This document shows positions 6,744 through 13,191 of a stretch of 19,528 nt of DNA, one piece after another. A model generated the notes under the pieces. The model was given only the letters and a program-made list of their open reading frames with translations. It was not told the origin of the DNA and did not search any database. Every line of letters begins with the position of its first letter. Within the stretch, counting starts at the first letter, position 1. The position numbers and the translations under genes are program-made. Source of the DNA: Lentisalinibacter sp037382365 (GTDB taxonomy: Bacteria > Pseudomonadota > Gammaproteobacteria > Steroidobacterales > Woeseiaceae). Location of the stretch: assembly GCA_037382365.1 (NCBI GenBank), contig JARRPZ010000036.1:1-19528 (forward strand), read 5' to 3'.

Positions 6744-7958
6744 ATGGCGATACTGCCGCGCAGCACGAGACACGGACTGTACCTCCGCCTGATGAAGGCG
6801 ATGGCCAGAGTGACGCCCGGCTCGAGCTACATGGCGTTTGCGGGCAGCGGCAGCTCGTCACAATTGTGCCGTCACCTCGGCCAGCTCGGGGTGCGGCGCG
6901 CTCTGATCGTGACCGATCGGCCGCTCCGGGAACTGGGGCTGGTCGACCGCGCGACACGGGCGCTGGGTCCGGCCGGTGTCGAGGCCGCAATTTTCGACGG
7001 TGTCAGGCCGGATCCGACCTTCTCCCAGATCGCGGCCGGCGCCGACGCCTTCCGCCAATACGACGCCGACGCGGTCCTCGCCGTGGGAGGCGGCTCGTCG
7101 ATGGATGCGGCGAAGGTCATCGCCGCCTGCGCCGGCAGCGACGAGGATCCGAGGCGCTGGGTCGGCTTCGGCAAGATCCGCCACGCCATGCCGAAGATCT
7201 ATGCCGTCCCGACCACGGCGGGTACGGGTTCGGAAGCTACGATCGGCGCCGTTGTGTCCGACGACGCGACGCACGAAAAGGCGGTCATCAGTGCGCCCTC
7301 GCTGCTGCCGGCAGCCGCGGCACTGGACCCGGATCTCCTGCTCGGCCTGCCACGCCCGATCACGGCCGCCACCGGCATGGACGCCCTGACCCACGCCGTG
7401 GAGGCGTATATCTGCACCTGGAACCGGGGCACCGCGCGGGAAAAGGCCCTGGCCGCCGTGCGTCTGATCTTCCGTAACCTGGAGACCGCCTGCCGGGAGG
7501 GCGAGAATCCGGCTGCCCGGGAAGCCATGTCGATCGCGGCGTACTATGCCGGCATTGCCATCAACCAGGTCAACGTCGGTAACGTGCATGCCATCGCTCA
7601 TCAGATCGGCGGCAAGTACGGTATCCCCCACGGCGTCGCCAACTCACTGGTCCTGCCCCACGTACTCGAATTCTCGTTCGAAGAGACTCGGCCGCGACTG
7701 GCCGAACTCGCGGCGGCGGCGGGTGTGGCCCGCCGCGGGGCGAGTGAAGAGGAGAATGCGCGTGCCTTCATCGAGGCGGTGCGGGAGTTGCGACGGACCG
7801 TCGGCCTGCCCGAGCGGTCCGACGATATCCGGGCGGAGGACTACGGCTACCTGTGTGGTCTCGCACTCAGGGAATGCGAAGCGTATCCGGTCCCGCGCCT
7901 GCTCGATCGCGACAGCACGCTCGAGATCCTCTCTGCGATCACCACGCAGAGCGCCTAG
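6744..7958 (+). CDS. Iron-containing (group III) alcohol dehydrogenase
   Basis: This 404-residue protein has the full Fe-ADH architecture. The N-terminal dinucleotide-binding half contains AVGGGSSMDAAKVIAA (113-128) and TTAGTGSEAT (157-166). The C-terminal helical metal-binding half has the four expected ligands: D213 and H217 in GMDALTHAVEAY, H286 in VHAIAHQIGG, and H296 in GIPHGVAN. Such enzymes interconvert alcohols and aldehydes with NAD(P)H in the cytoplasm; the substrate cannot be read from sequence. I chose the ATG at 6744, with GGGGAGA just upstream, over an in-frame TTG at 6717. It lies 75 bases after the antiporter operon, with its own candidate -10. Its TAG stop shares a CTAG tetranucleotide with the msrA stop on the other strand. 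Confidence 0.92.
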   Translation: MAILPRSTRHGLYLRLMKAMARVTPGSSYMAFAGSGSSSQLCRHLGQLGVRRALIVTDRPLRELGLVDRATRALGPAGVEAAIFDGVRPDPTFSQIAAGADAFRQYDADAVLAVGGGSSMDAAKVIAACAGSDEDPRRWVGFGKIRHAMPKIYAVPTTAGTGSEATIGAVVSDDATHEKAVISAPSLLPAAAALDPDLLLGLPRPITAATGMDALTHAVEAYICTWNRGTAREKALAAVRLIFRNLETACREGENPAAREAMSIAAYYAGIAINQVNVGNVHAIAHQIGGKYGIPHGVANSLVLPHVLEFSFEETRPRLAELAAAAGVARRGASEEENARAFIEAVRELRRTVGLPERSDDIRAEDYGYLCGLALRECEAYPVPRLLDRDSTLEILSAITTQSA

Positions 7959-8536
7959 CGGGTCTCGCCCCACACCTCTTCGAGTCTTTCGTCACGGCCG
8001 CAGCGCCAGCGATAGTATTTGTAGCGCACCGGATTCTTCTCGTAGTAATCCTGATGATAATCCTCGGCGGGGTAGAATTCTCCGGCGGGCGTTATCTCCA
8101 CGGCGATCTCCCGATCGAAGCGCTCTTCCATGCGCTCCCCGGACTGCCGCGCCGCCCCCTCCTGGGCATTATCGTGGTAGAAGATGATCGGGCGATAGGA
8201 GGGTCCCCGGTCGCAGAACTGCCCGCCGCCGTCGAACGGGTCCACGTTGTGCCAGTACACTTCCAGCAGCTTTTCGTAGCTCACGACTGCCGGGTCGTAG
8301 GTGACCTGGACCACCTCGGCGTGACCGGTTCCGCCCCGCACGACCTGTTCATAGCTCGGATTCTCCACATGCCCGCCCATGAAGCCGGAGACCGTCGACT
8401 CGACGCCCTCCAGTTCGTCGTAGGGCGGTTCCATGCACCAGAAGCAGCCGCCGGCGAACGTGGCGACCGCTTCGGCCGCGGCCACGGGACCGGCGGCCAC
8501 GATGCCCAGGATCAGGGCCAGTGTACGGCGTCTCAT
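7955..8536 (-). CDS. msrA: Exported peptide methionine (S)-sulfoxide reductase MsrA
   Basis: This 193-residue protein starts with a signal peptide: basic MRRR, a hydrophobic stretch, then a probable cleavage near GPVAAAEA (about residue 21). The MsrA catalytic motif GGCFWCME puts the nucleophilic cysteine at C31. It is followed by VSGFMGGH, the GGTGHAEVVQVTYDP signature and the C-terminal HQDYYEKNP. A cysteine in YRWRCGRD near the C-terminus is a plausible recycling residue. It should reduce methionine-S-sulfoxide in periplasmic proteins. The ATG overlaps the msrB stop (ATGA, 8533-8536), with GAGGAC as ribosome site at 8543-8548. It is second gene of an msrB-msrA operon. No dedicated periplasmic reductant gene (CcdA/DsbD or thioredoxin-like) is in the window. 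Confidence 0.95.
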   Translation of the reverse strand: MRRRTLALILGIVAAGPVAAAEAVATFAGGCFWCMEPPYDELEGVESTVSGFMGGHVENPSYEQVVRGGTGHAEVVQVTYDPAVVSYEKLLEVYWHNVDPFDGGGQFCDRGPSYRPIIFYHDNAQEGAARQSGERMEERFDREIAVEITPAGEFYPAEDYHQDYYEKNPVRYKYYRWRCGRDERLEEVWGETR

Positions 8537-9075
8537 ACGGAAGTCCTCAGTTCGGGGAGTTCGTCGCCCGCCGGCACGAAACGCAGGGCCAGTCCGTTAT
8601 TGCACCAGCGCTGACCCGTCGGCGGCGGACCGTCGTCGAAGACGTGACCCTGATGACCGCCGCAGCGGATGCAGTGATACTCGGTGCGCGGCAGGATCAG
8701 TTTGAAGTCGAGTTCGGTTTCGACCCGCCCCTCCAGAGGCCGGGTGAAACTCGGCCAGCCGGTGCCACTGTCGAACTTGTCCTCGCTGTCGAACAACGGC
8801 AGGAAACAGGCGGCGCAGACGTAGGTGCCCGGCTCGTAGATCTTGTCGAGCGGACTCGAACCCGCCGGCTCGGTGCCGGCACGGAAAAGGATCCGGTAGC
8901 GATCCTCGGGCAGGATCTCCTTCCATCGCTCGCGGGTGATATTCAGGGGCGGGAAATCCCCTGCGCCGGCACGACCGGTCTCGCCCGATGCGGCGACGCG
9001 CCCTGGCAGGAGCGGTCCGACTGCCAGCGCGCCGGCAGCCTGCATCACGCGTGTCAGCAACGTCCTTCGATTCAT
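8533..9075 (-). CDS. msrB: Exported peptide methionine (R)-sulfoxide reductase MsrB
   Basis: This 180-residue protein has an N-terminal export signal with a twin arginine (MNRRTLLTRVMQAAGALAVG), which may direct Tat export, although Sec is also possible. The SelR/MsrB domain spans about residues 45-170. The zinc-binding cysteines are C87 and C90 (CAAC) and C135 and C138 (CIRC). The catalytic cysteine is C158 in GQRWCNNGLALRF, and the SGTGWPSF and GGHQGHVFDDGP motifs are present. The catalytic context RWCNNG differs slightly from the common R-C-NS. It reduces methionine-R-sulfoxide, complementing MsrA, so the pair covers both diastereomers outside the cytoplasm. AAGGA at 9082-9086 (reverse strand) supports the ATG at 9075. 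Confidence 0.95.
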   Translation of the reverse strand: MNRRTLLTRVMQAAGALAVGPLLPGRVAASGETGRAGAGDFPPLNITRERWKEILPEDRYRILFRAGTEPAGSSPLDKIYEPGTYVCAACFLPLFDSEDKFDSGTGWPSFTRPLEGRVETELDFKLILPRTEYHCIRCGGHQGHVFDDGPPPTGQRWCNNGLALRFVPAGDELPELRTSV

Positions 9076-9103
9076 CGTTCATCCTTGTGGTTGCACGTGT
9101 GTC

Positions 9104-9109
9104 TGTATA
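9104..9109 (-). promoter_or_regulatory. Candidate -10 element for msrB-msrA
   Basis: On the minus strand this reads TATACA, preceded by GAA, and ends about 28 bases before the msrB ATG; its first base is 34 bases upstream of the start. The distance matches the other -10-like elements in the window. No clear -35 is visible. Confidence 0.35.
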
Positions 9110-9145
9110 TTCGGACCGGACGAGCGGTCGGATCATTCCCGCCCG

Positions 9146-9188
9146 CCCAAATTTTCGGCAAGCCCCGCAGCCGGGGCCGCGATTTGGG
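9146..9188. repeat. Interrupted inverted repeat in the msrB/hemG divergent spacer
   Basis: The outer arms CCCAAAT (9146-9152) and ATTTGGG (9182-9188) are perfect complements. Nested inside is a second perfect stem, GCCCCG (9162-9167) and CGGGGC (9172-9177), around a CAGC loop. No T-run follows on either strand, so it is not a simple intrinsic terminator. The right outer arm overlaps the candidate -35 of the rightward promoter, which would fit an operator. It might instead be a transcribed structure if transcription starts upstream. Confidence 0.55.
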
Positions 9189-9212
9189 AAACGCTTTGCC
9201 GCCCGTTATGCT
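9184..9212 (+). promoter_or_regulatory. Candidate promoter for hemG
   Basis: A -35-like TTGGGA (9184-9189) and a -10-like TATGCT (9207-9212) are separated by 17 bases. Each matches four of six consensus positions. The predicted start of transcription would be near 9219, leaving a leader of about 36 bases before the hemG ATG at 9255. The -35 overlaps the right arm of the inverted repeat at 9146-9188. Confidence 0.4.
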
Positions 9213-9254
9213 CGCCCGGGACCGGCCCGGTCGCAGCGTCAGGGAGTCGGACGA

Positions 9255-9815
9255 ATGAACTCGGTACTCGTTCTCTACCGCAGCCGCAGCGGACACACCG
9301 CCCGCATCGCCCGGCGGATCTGCAGTGCGATCATCGCCGACGGCGGCCGCGCCGAGATGATGGATGTCGTCGAAGCGATCCACGAGGGCGTGGATCTCGC
9401 CGGGTACGACGTGATCGCAGTCGGAGCGCCTGTCTACTACGGGAGCTACGACGACGCACTCTTCGATTTCGTGCGTACCCATCGCGAGCAACTCGACGCG
9501 AAGCCGCACAGCTTCTTCAACGTCTCCGTCACCGCACGCACGCCCGAGAAGGCGACCGTGGAGGGCAACCGCTACATGCAGAAGTTCCTCGAGCTGTCGC
9601 CGTGGCGGCCGCGGGACCTGAAGGTGCTCGCGGGGAAAGTGAATTATCCTTCCTGGGGCCCGCTCGATACGCTGGCCATCCAGATGATCATGAAGTTCAC
9701 GGGCGGCCCGACGGATCGGTCGGCCGTGATCGACTACACGGACTGGGACGACGTGGCGGCCTACGGGCGTCACCTTCTGACCCTGTCTCGAACGGAGAGA
9801 CCACATGCGTCGTGA
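9255..9815 (+). CDS. hemG: Menaquinone-type protoporphyrinogen IX dehydrogenase (HemG, flavodoxin family)
   Basis: This 186-residue protein matches E. coli HemG along its whole length. It has an N-terminal FMN phosphate loop SRSGHT (10-15) and the VGAPVYYGSYDDALFDFV region. The HemG-specific segment ARTPEKATVEGNRYMQKFL is followed by SPWRP, with MIMKFTGGPTDRSAVIDYTD near the C-terminus (E. coli: LIMKMSGGETDTRKEVVYTDW). HemG oxidises protoporphyrinogen IX to protoporphyrin IX in haem synthesis and passes electrons to respiratory quinone at the inner membrane. The ATG at 9255 is chosen because the frame upstream is non-conserved spacer. It overlaps the next gene by 11 bases, suggesting co-transcription. 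HemG is typical of Gammaproteobacteria. Confidence 0.92.
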   Translation: MNSVLVLYRSRSGHTARIARRICSAIIADGGRAEMMDVVEAIHEGVDLAGYDVIAVGAPVYYGSYDDALFDFVRTHREQLDAKPHSFFNVSVTARTPEKATVEGNRYMQKFLELSPWRPRDLKVLAGKVNYPSWGPLDTLAIQMIMKFTGGPTDRSAVIDYTDWDDVAAYGRHLLTLSRTERPHAS

Positions 9816-10851
9816 ACCGCGTCCCCGGATCCTGCCGATGATCGTGCCTGCAGTCGTCACGATCATCACCGCCGCCCTCCTGCAGGCGCCGCCCGCACTG
9901 GCGGACGTCCTGCTGGTCGGCAACAAGAGCGCCCATACCGCCTGGGCGCTGGACACGGAGACGGGAGAAAAGACCATCTGGCTCGAGACCGGTACCGGGC
10001 CGCACGAGATCGAGGTGTCCCCGGACGGCCGATACGCCGTGGTCAGCAACTACGGGACCCGGCAAGAGCCCGGCAACAGTCTGACCGTCATCGACTGGCG
10101 GCGCCGCGAGGTCGTCCGGGTGATCGATCTCGGCAGGAACAGCCGACCCCATGGCATGGCCTTTCTGCCGAACGGGTCGCTGGCGGTGACGATCGAGGGC
10201 GCGAACAGTCTCGCGATCGTCGACATACCCGAGGGTCCGGTACGACGCCGTATCTCCGTCGGACCCGGAACGGCCCACATGGTCGCCGCCTCTCCCGACG
10301 GTGCCGTCGCCTGGGTCACCAATATCGCGGCAGGCACCCTGGAGAAAGTGGACGTGACCGCCGGCGAGGTCGTCGCGACGATCGTCACCGGCGGCGGTGC
10401 GGAAGGGGTGGCGGTGACGCCGGACGGCACGGAGGTCTGGGTGACCAACCGGGCGGCAGATACCGTCAGCGTCGTCGATGCCACTTCCCTGGAAATCGTC
10501 GCGACGCTGGCATCGGAAGGCGTCCCGATCCGCATTGCCTTCATGCCGGACGGCGCCCGCGCGCTGGTCACGAACGCCCGGGCGGCAACCGTCTCCGTCT
10601 TCGACGTCGACTCCCGGAGCCTCCTCCGCACCATCGACGTCGCCGTCCCGGAAGCCGAATACCGGGACACGCTGCTCGGCCGGGCGGCGCTGCCGATCGG
10701 GGTCGAGATCCATCCCGACGGCCGCCGCGCCTTCGTCGCCGTGAGCGGCGGCGACGAGGTGGCCGTCATCGACACCACGACGTGGCGCATCGTGGATCGA
10801 TGGCCGACCGGGCGGGAACCGGACGCCCTCGGTGTGATCGTCTCGCGCTGA
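9805..10851 (+). CDS. Exported YVTN-family beta-propeller protein
   Basis: This 348-residue protein has an N-terminal signal peptide (basic MRREPRPR, a hydrophobic core, probable cleavage after ALA at about residue 33). About seven repeats of roughly 42 residues follow, of the YVTN type. Blades are visible as AWVTNIAAGTLEKVDV, VWVTNRAADTVSVVDA, ALVTNARAATVSVFDV and RAFVAVSGGDEVAVID, each preceded by a SPDG, TPDG, MPDG or HPDG turn. Such periplasmic propellers serve as binding scaffolds; no haem motif or catalytic residue was recognised, and the ligand is unknown. GGAGAG at about 9795-9800 supports the ATG at 9805, which overlaps hemG by 11 bases. It is convergent with the next gene, with a 17-base gap and no visible terminator. 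Confidence 0.85.
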   Translation: MRREPRPRILPMIVPAVVTIITAALLQAPPALADVLLVGNKSAHTAWALDTETGEKTIWLETGTGPHEIEVSPDGRYAVVSNYGTRQEPGNSLTVIDWRRREVVRVIDLGRNSRPHGMAFLPNGSLAVTIEGANSLAIVDIPEGPVRRRISVGPGTAHMVAASPDGAVAWVTNIAAGTLEKVDVTAGEVVATIVTGGGAEGVAVTPDGTEVWVTNRAADTVSVVDATSLEIVATLASEGVPIRIAFMPDGARALVTNARAATVSVFDVDSRSLLRTIDVAVPEAEYRDTLLGRAALPIGVEIHPDGRRAFVAVSGGDEVAVIDTTTWRIVDRWPTGREPDALGVIVSR

Positions 10852-10868
10852 AGCAGCGAGGCGGCGCG

Positions 10869-12686
10869 TCAGGAGTCGTCGTCGATGATCCGGATATAGA
10901 GTTTCGCCGGCGCACTCAGTTCGTCTTCGGGATGGTCCAGGGAAACCCACAGACCCTCCTCGGGCTCCGCGACGTCGTCGTCCAGCAGCGGGATCGAGAA
11001 AGTCTCGCTGTCGTTGCCCGGCGCGAAACGGATCACCTGCTCGGACGGACCGGCGTAATCCTCGCCTTCGGAGGCGGCGACGCCGGTAATCCGGACATTG
11101 GCAGCAAAGGCACTGCCATACTGTCCGTAACGCACCAGCCGGATGCGCACCTCCGAGGCGCTTTCGCTCACGCTGTCGGTCGCGTACGCGAATGACACGG
11201 TGCCGGCGGGGAGATACTCGGCCTTATCGAGCAACTCGTCGTCCTGCACCTCGAGTTCGATGCGGCCGAGCAACCGGATCTCCGGAACGGCCTGCGCGAC
11301 GAAGTAGCCGTAGCGCCGCGTGCCCGTGACCACATCGTCATCCGGGAGACCGATCTCCAGCGTGTAACGCTCCTGACCGGGGGCCAGCGTGACCACGGGC
11401 TGCACGAGTGAGAACGCCATGTTCCCCGCACTCGTGAGGCCGTCCTCCCGGCTTATGGGCATCACTTCGAGATCGAGTTGCTGATCGAGCCCGGTCGACC
11501 GGCGCAATGCCACGGTCACGGAATCGCCATTCTCGACCGCCCGCAGCCGGACGACGGGAACCTCGTCAGCGGTGGGCGAGATTCTCAGCACCCCGTCGAC
11601 CCCGGGCGGCGGCCGTTCCACCGCCGGCGCGGTTGGGGCGGACTCGTCGGGGACGGGGCCGGCTTCGGGACTGAGTCCTGTCCCGACCGGCGCCGAGGCG
11701 TCGGCCACCTCCGCCTCTGCCGCAGCCGGTGCATCGGCTTCCGCGCTCCCGGGTGGGACCGGGGGATTCGGTGCCAGCGCGGCCGCCGGTACTTCGACGG
11801 CGCCGGCCGTGTCGCTCGGCACGGGATCGACCGCCGGCGGGGCCTCGTCCCGTGGCAGCACCGGCGCCGTCGTCACATCGTCCGCCGCATCGGCAGCCAC
11901 CCGGGCATCAGACCGTTCCGCCACCTCCGGCTCGGACCCGTCCCGCAGGAAGAGGTAGAGGACCACCGCCAGCGCGAGCATCGCCAGGGCCAGCCGCACC
12001 GGGAAGCGTCGGCCGAGACGCTGCATTCCGGCGCTCGCGGTCTCGTATCCGCGGCGTGCAGCCTCGGAGAATTCGGCCGTTCGCCCGGGTGGGCGCACCG
12101 AGACGGTCTCCGCCCGCGCCGACTCGGCCGCGATCGCCGTGCCGAACGCTGCGACGGATGCCGGCTCCGCGCGATCCTCCGACACCGCCGGCGCCGTCGT
12201 CACGGACGCGGCCGGTTCGTCGGGAACTTCGTGGGGAACTCTCTCGGGAGCTCCTTGGGCGATCTCGCCGACTTCCTCTGCCGGGAAACCGACGGGCGGC
12301 TCGGACGACCCGTCCAATTCCTCCAGGGGCGCCGTGCCGAGCCCGACCTCCTTGTCCTCCGGCTCCGGCGCGTCCCCGTCTGCGGACAAGGGGACGGCAA
12401 CGTCGGCCGGGTCGCCGCCGAGTCTCCGTATCAGACGACGTTGGTCCTCCGGTGTGATGTGCCCCCGAGTCTGCCAGAGACCGACCATCGCGAGAGCACT
12501 CTCGCGCAGCCCCGGCACATCGGCGACGAGACCGACGAGTTCCTCCTCGGCCGTCGCGAGCTCGAATTCCCGATCCTGCCAGCGCCGACCGAAACCGGTC
12601 AGCCCCGGCGGGAACTCCGACGGCGACTGGGACTGCCCGAGTCGGTGCAGACGCCTGGCCCGTTGCTCCTCGATTCCTCGCCGCAT
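10869..12686 (-). CDS. Membrane-anchored protein with C-terminal Calx-beta-like repeats
   Basis: This 605-residue protein is of unknown function. Residues 1-230 are predicted cytoplasmic: a basic, partly helical start (residues 1-95, including HITPEDQRRLIRRLGGDPAD) and then an acidic Pro/Ala-rich region. A single membrane helix follows at about 231-247 (LALAMLALAVVLYLFL), then a Pro/Ala/Val-rich linker (about 250-365). Two beta-rich modules at about 370-605 carry the Calx-beta-like acidic turn: IGLPDDDVVTGTRRYGYFV and IPLLDDDVAEPEEGLWVSL, and the protein ends in IIDDDS. The predicted topology places the Calx-beta part in the periplasm. I chose the ATG at 12686 (GGAAGAGGG upstream) over a TTG at 12728. 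The Calx-beta assignment is a pattern match, so calcium binding is only possible. Confidence 0.75.
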   Translation of the reverse strand: MRRGIEEQRARRLHRLGQSQSPSEFPPGLTGFGRRWQDREFELATAEEELVGLVADVPGLRESALAMVGLWQTRGHITPEDQRRLIRRLGGDPADVAVPLSADGDAPEPEDKEVGLGTAPLEELDGSSEPPVGFPAEEVGEIAQGAPERVPHEVPDEPAASVTTAPAVSEDRAEPASVAAFGTAIAAESARAETVSVRPPGRTAEFSEAARRGYETASAGMQRLGRRFPVRLALAMLALAVVLYLFLRDGSEPEVAERSDARVAADAADDVTTAPVLPRDEAPPAVDPVPSDTAGAVEVPAAALAPNPPVPPGSAEADAPAAAEAEVADASAPVGTGLSPEAGPVPDESAPTAPAVERPPPGVDGVLRISPTADEVPVVRLRAVENGDSVTVALRRSTGLDQQLDLEVMPISREDGLTSAGNMAFSLVQPVVTLAPGQERYTLEIGLPDDDVVTGTRRYGYFVAQAVPEIRLLGRIELEVQDDELLDKAEYLPAGTVSFAYATDSVSESASEVRIRLVRYGQYGSAFAANVRITGVAASEGEDYAGPSEQVIRFAPGNDSETFSIPLLDDDVAEPEEGLWVSLDHPEDELSAPAKLYIRIIDDDS

Positions 12687-12738
12687 CACCCTCTTCCGCC
12701 GGGTGATTCGACATCGGATACCCGGCAATTAGCCAAGG

Positions 12739-12744
12739 ATTGTA
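12739..12744 (-). promoter_or_regulatory. Candidate -10 element for the Calx-beta-like gene
   Basis: The minus strand reads TACAAT, 58 bases upstream of the ATG at 12686 and just downstream of the stop of the preceding minus-strand gene. The match to the -10 consensus is five of six. No obvious -35 is seen, so the gene might also be read through from upstream. Confidence 0.3.
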
Positions 12745-12756
12745 CGGGAATCGGCG

Positions 12757-13050
12757 TCAGGCGGGTGCCGGATCGACCACGGCCGCGCTCACTTCGTACT
12801 TGGAGCCGTCGTCTGCGATGAGTTCCACCTGCCACAATTCTTCGTCGGGAATCAGGGTACGTTCGTGACCGGGCAGTTCCCGCTCATCGTCGACCTGAAG
12901 CCCCCAGACCCGCACATGACGGATCTCCGACACCCGGATCGGCGTCTGCATGAACTTGGCAGCGAGTGCCGGCGGCGGATCGCGCTTCCAGATCACGTAT
13001 CCGCGGTCCTTGATCGCCTGCACGGAATCCGGCAATTTCGGCTGTGTCAC
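12757..13050 (-). CDS. Small conserved-looking hypothetical protein (97 aa, GTG start)
   Basis: I do not recognise this 97-residue soluble protein. It begins TQPKLPDSVQAIKDRGYVIW after the initiator. It then has a basic proline-containing stretch (KRDPPPALAAKF), a strand-rich middle (IRVSEIRHVRVWGLQVDDE), and ends in a likely beta hairpin (LWQVELIADDGSKYEVSAAVVD). No signal peptide, membrane helix or cysteine pair is visible. The GTG at 13050 is preferred over the more upstream GTG at 13083 because GGAGGG lies 7 bases before it (13058-13063, minus strand). It is divergent from pirin and upstream of the Calx-beta-like gene on the same strand. The regular secondary-structure pattern and good ribosome site argue that it is real. 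Confidence 0.65.
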   Translation of the reverse strand: MTQPKLPDSVQAIKDRGYVIWKRDPPPALAAKFMQTPIRVSEIRHVRVWGLQVDDERELPGHERTLIPDEELWQVELIADDGSKYEVSAAVVDPAPA

Positions 13051-13057
13051 GGTCGAA

Positions 13058-13063
13058 CCCTCC
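13058..13063 (-). promoter_or_regulatory. Ribosome binding site deciding the GTG start of the 97-aa gene
   Basis: The minus strand reads GGAGGG, 7 bases before the GTG at 13050. The alternative upstream GTG at 13083 lacks a comparable site, so this sets the start. Confidence 0.6.
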
Positions 13064-13154
13064 GGGTCGCTTGCTGCGGCCACCGTATCACGCCGGCGTC
13101 GGGATGCTAATACGTGGGTTTCACCGGCCTGCCGGGCGCGCGGCTGCCGGACGC

Positions 13155-13164
13155 GCGCTAAACT
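13155..13164 (+). promoter_or_regulatory. Candidate promoter -10 region for pirin
   Basis: GCGCTAAACT contains the -10-like TAAACT (13159-13164), 33 bases before the ATG at 13192. It is a one-mismatch copy of the decamer before the alcohol dehydrogenase (6704-6713). No -35 is evident. Confidence 0.35.
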
Positions 13165-13191
13165 GTCGCGCGGCTTCGAGGAGAATCAGCG

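Noticed and set aside
9162..9177. GCCCCG-CAGC-CGGGGC hairpin considered as an intrinsic terminator.
   Set aside because: No T-run follows on either strand, and it lies in a divergent spacer where no gene ends.
9072..10049. Minus-strand open frame of 325 codons opposite hemG and the propeller gene.
   Set aside because: HemG homology on the plus strand is unambiguous. The antisense translation is non-descript.
11908..12714. Alternative minus-strand frame within the Calx-beta-like gene.
   Set aside because: Its Arg/Gly-rich shadow lacks domains. The chosen frame has a membrane helix, Calx-beta-like turns and a ribosome site.
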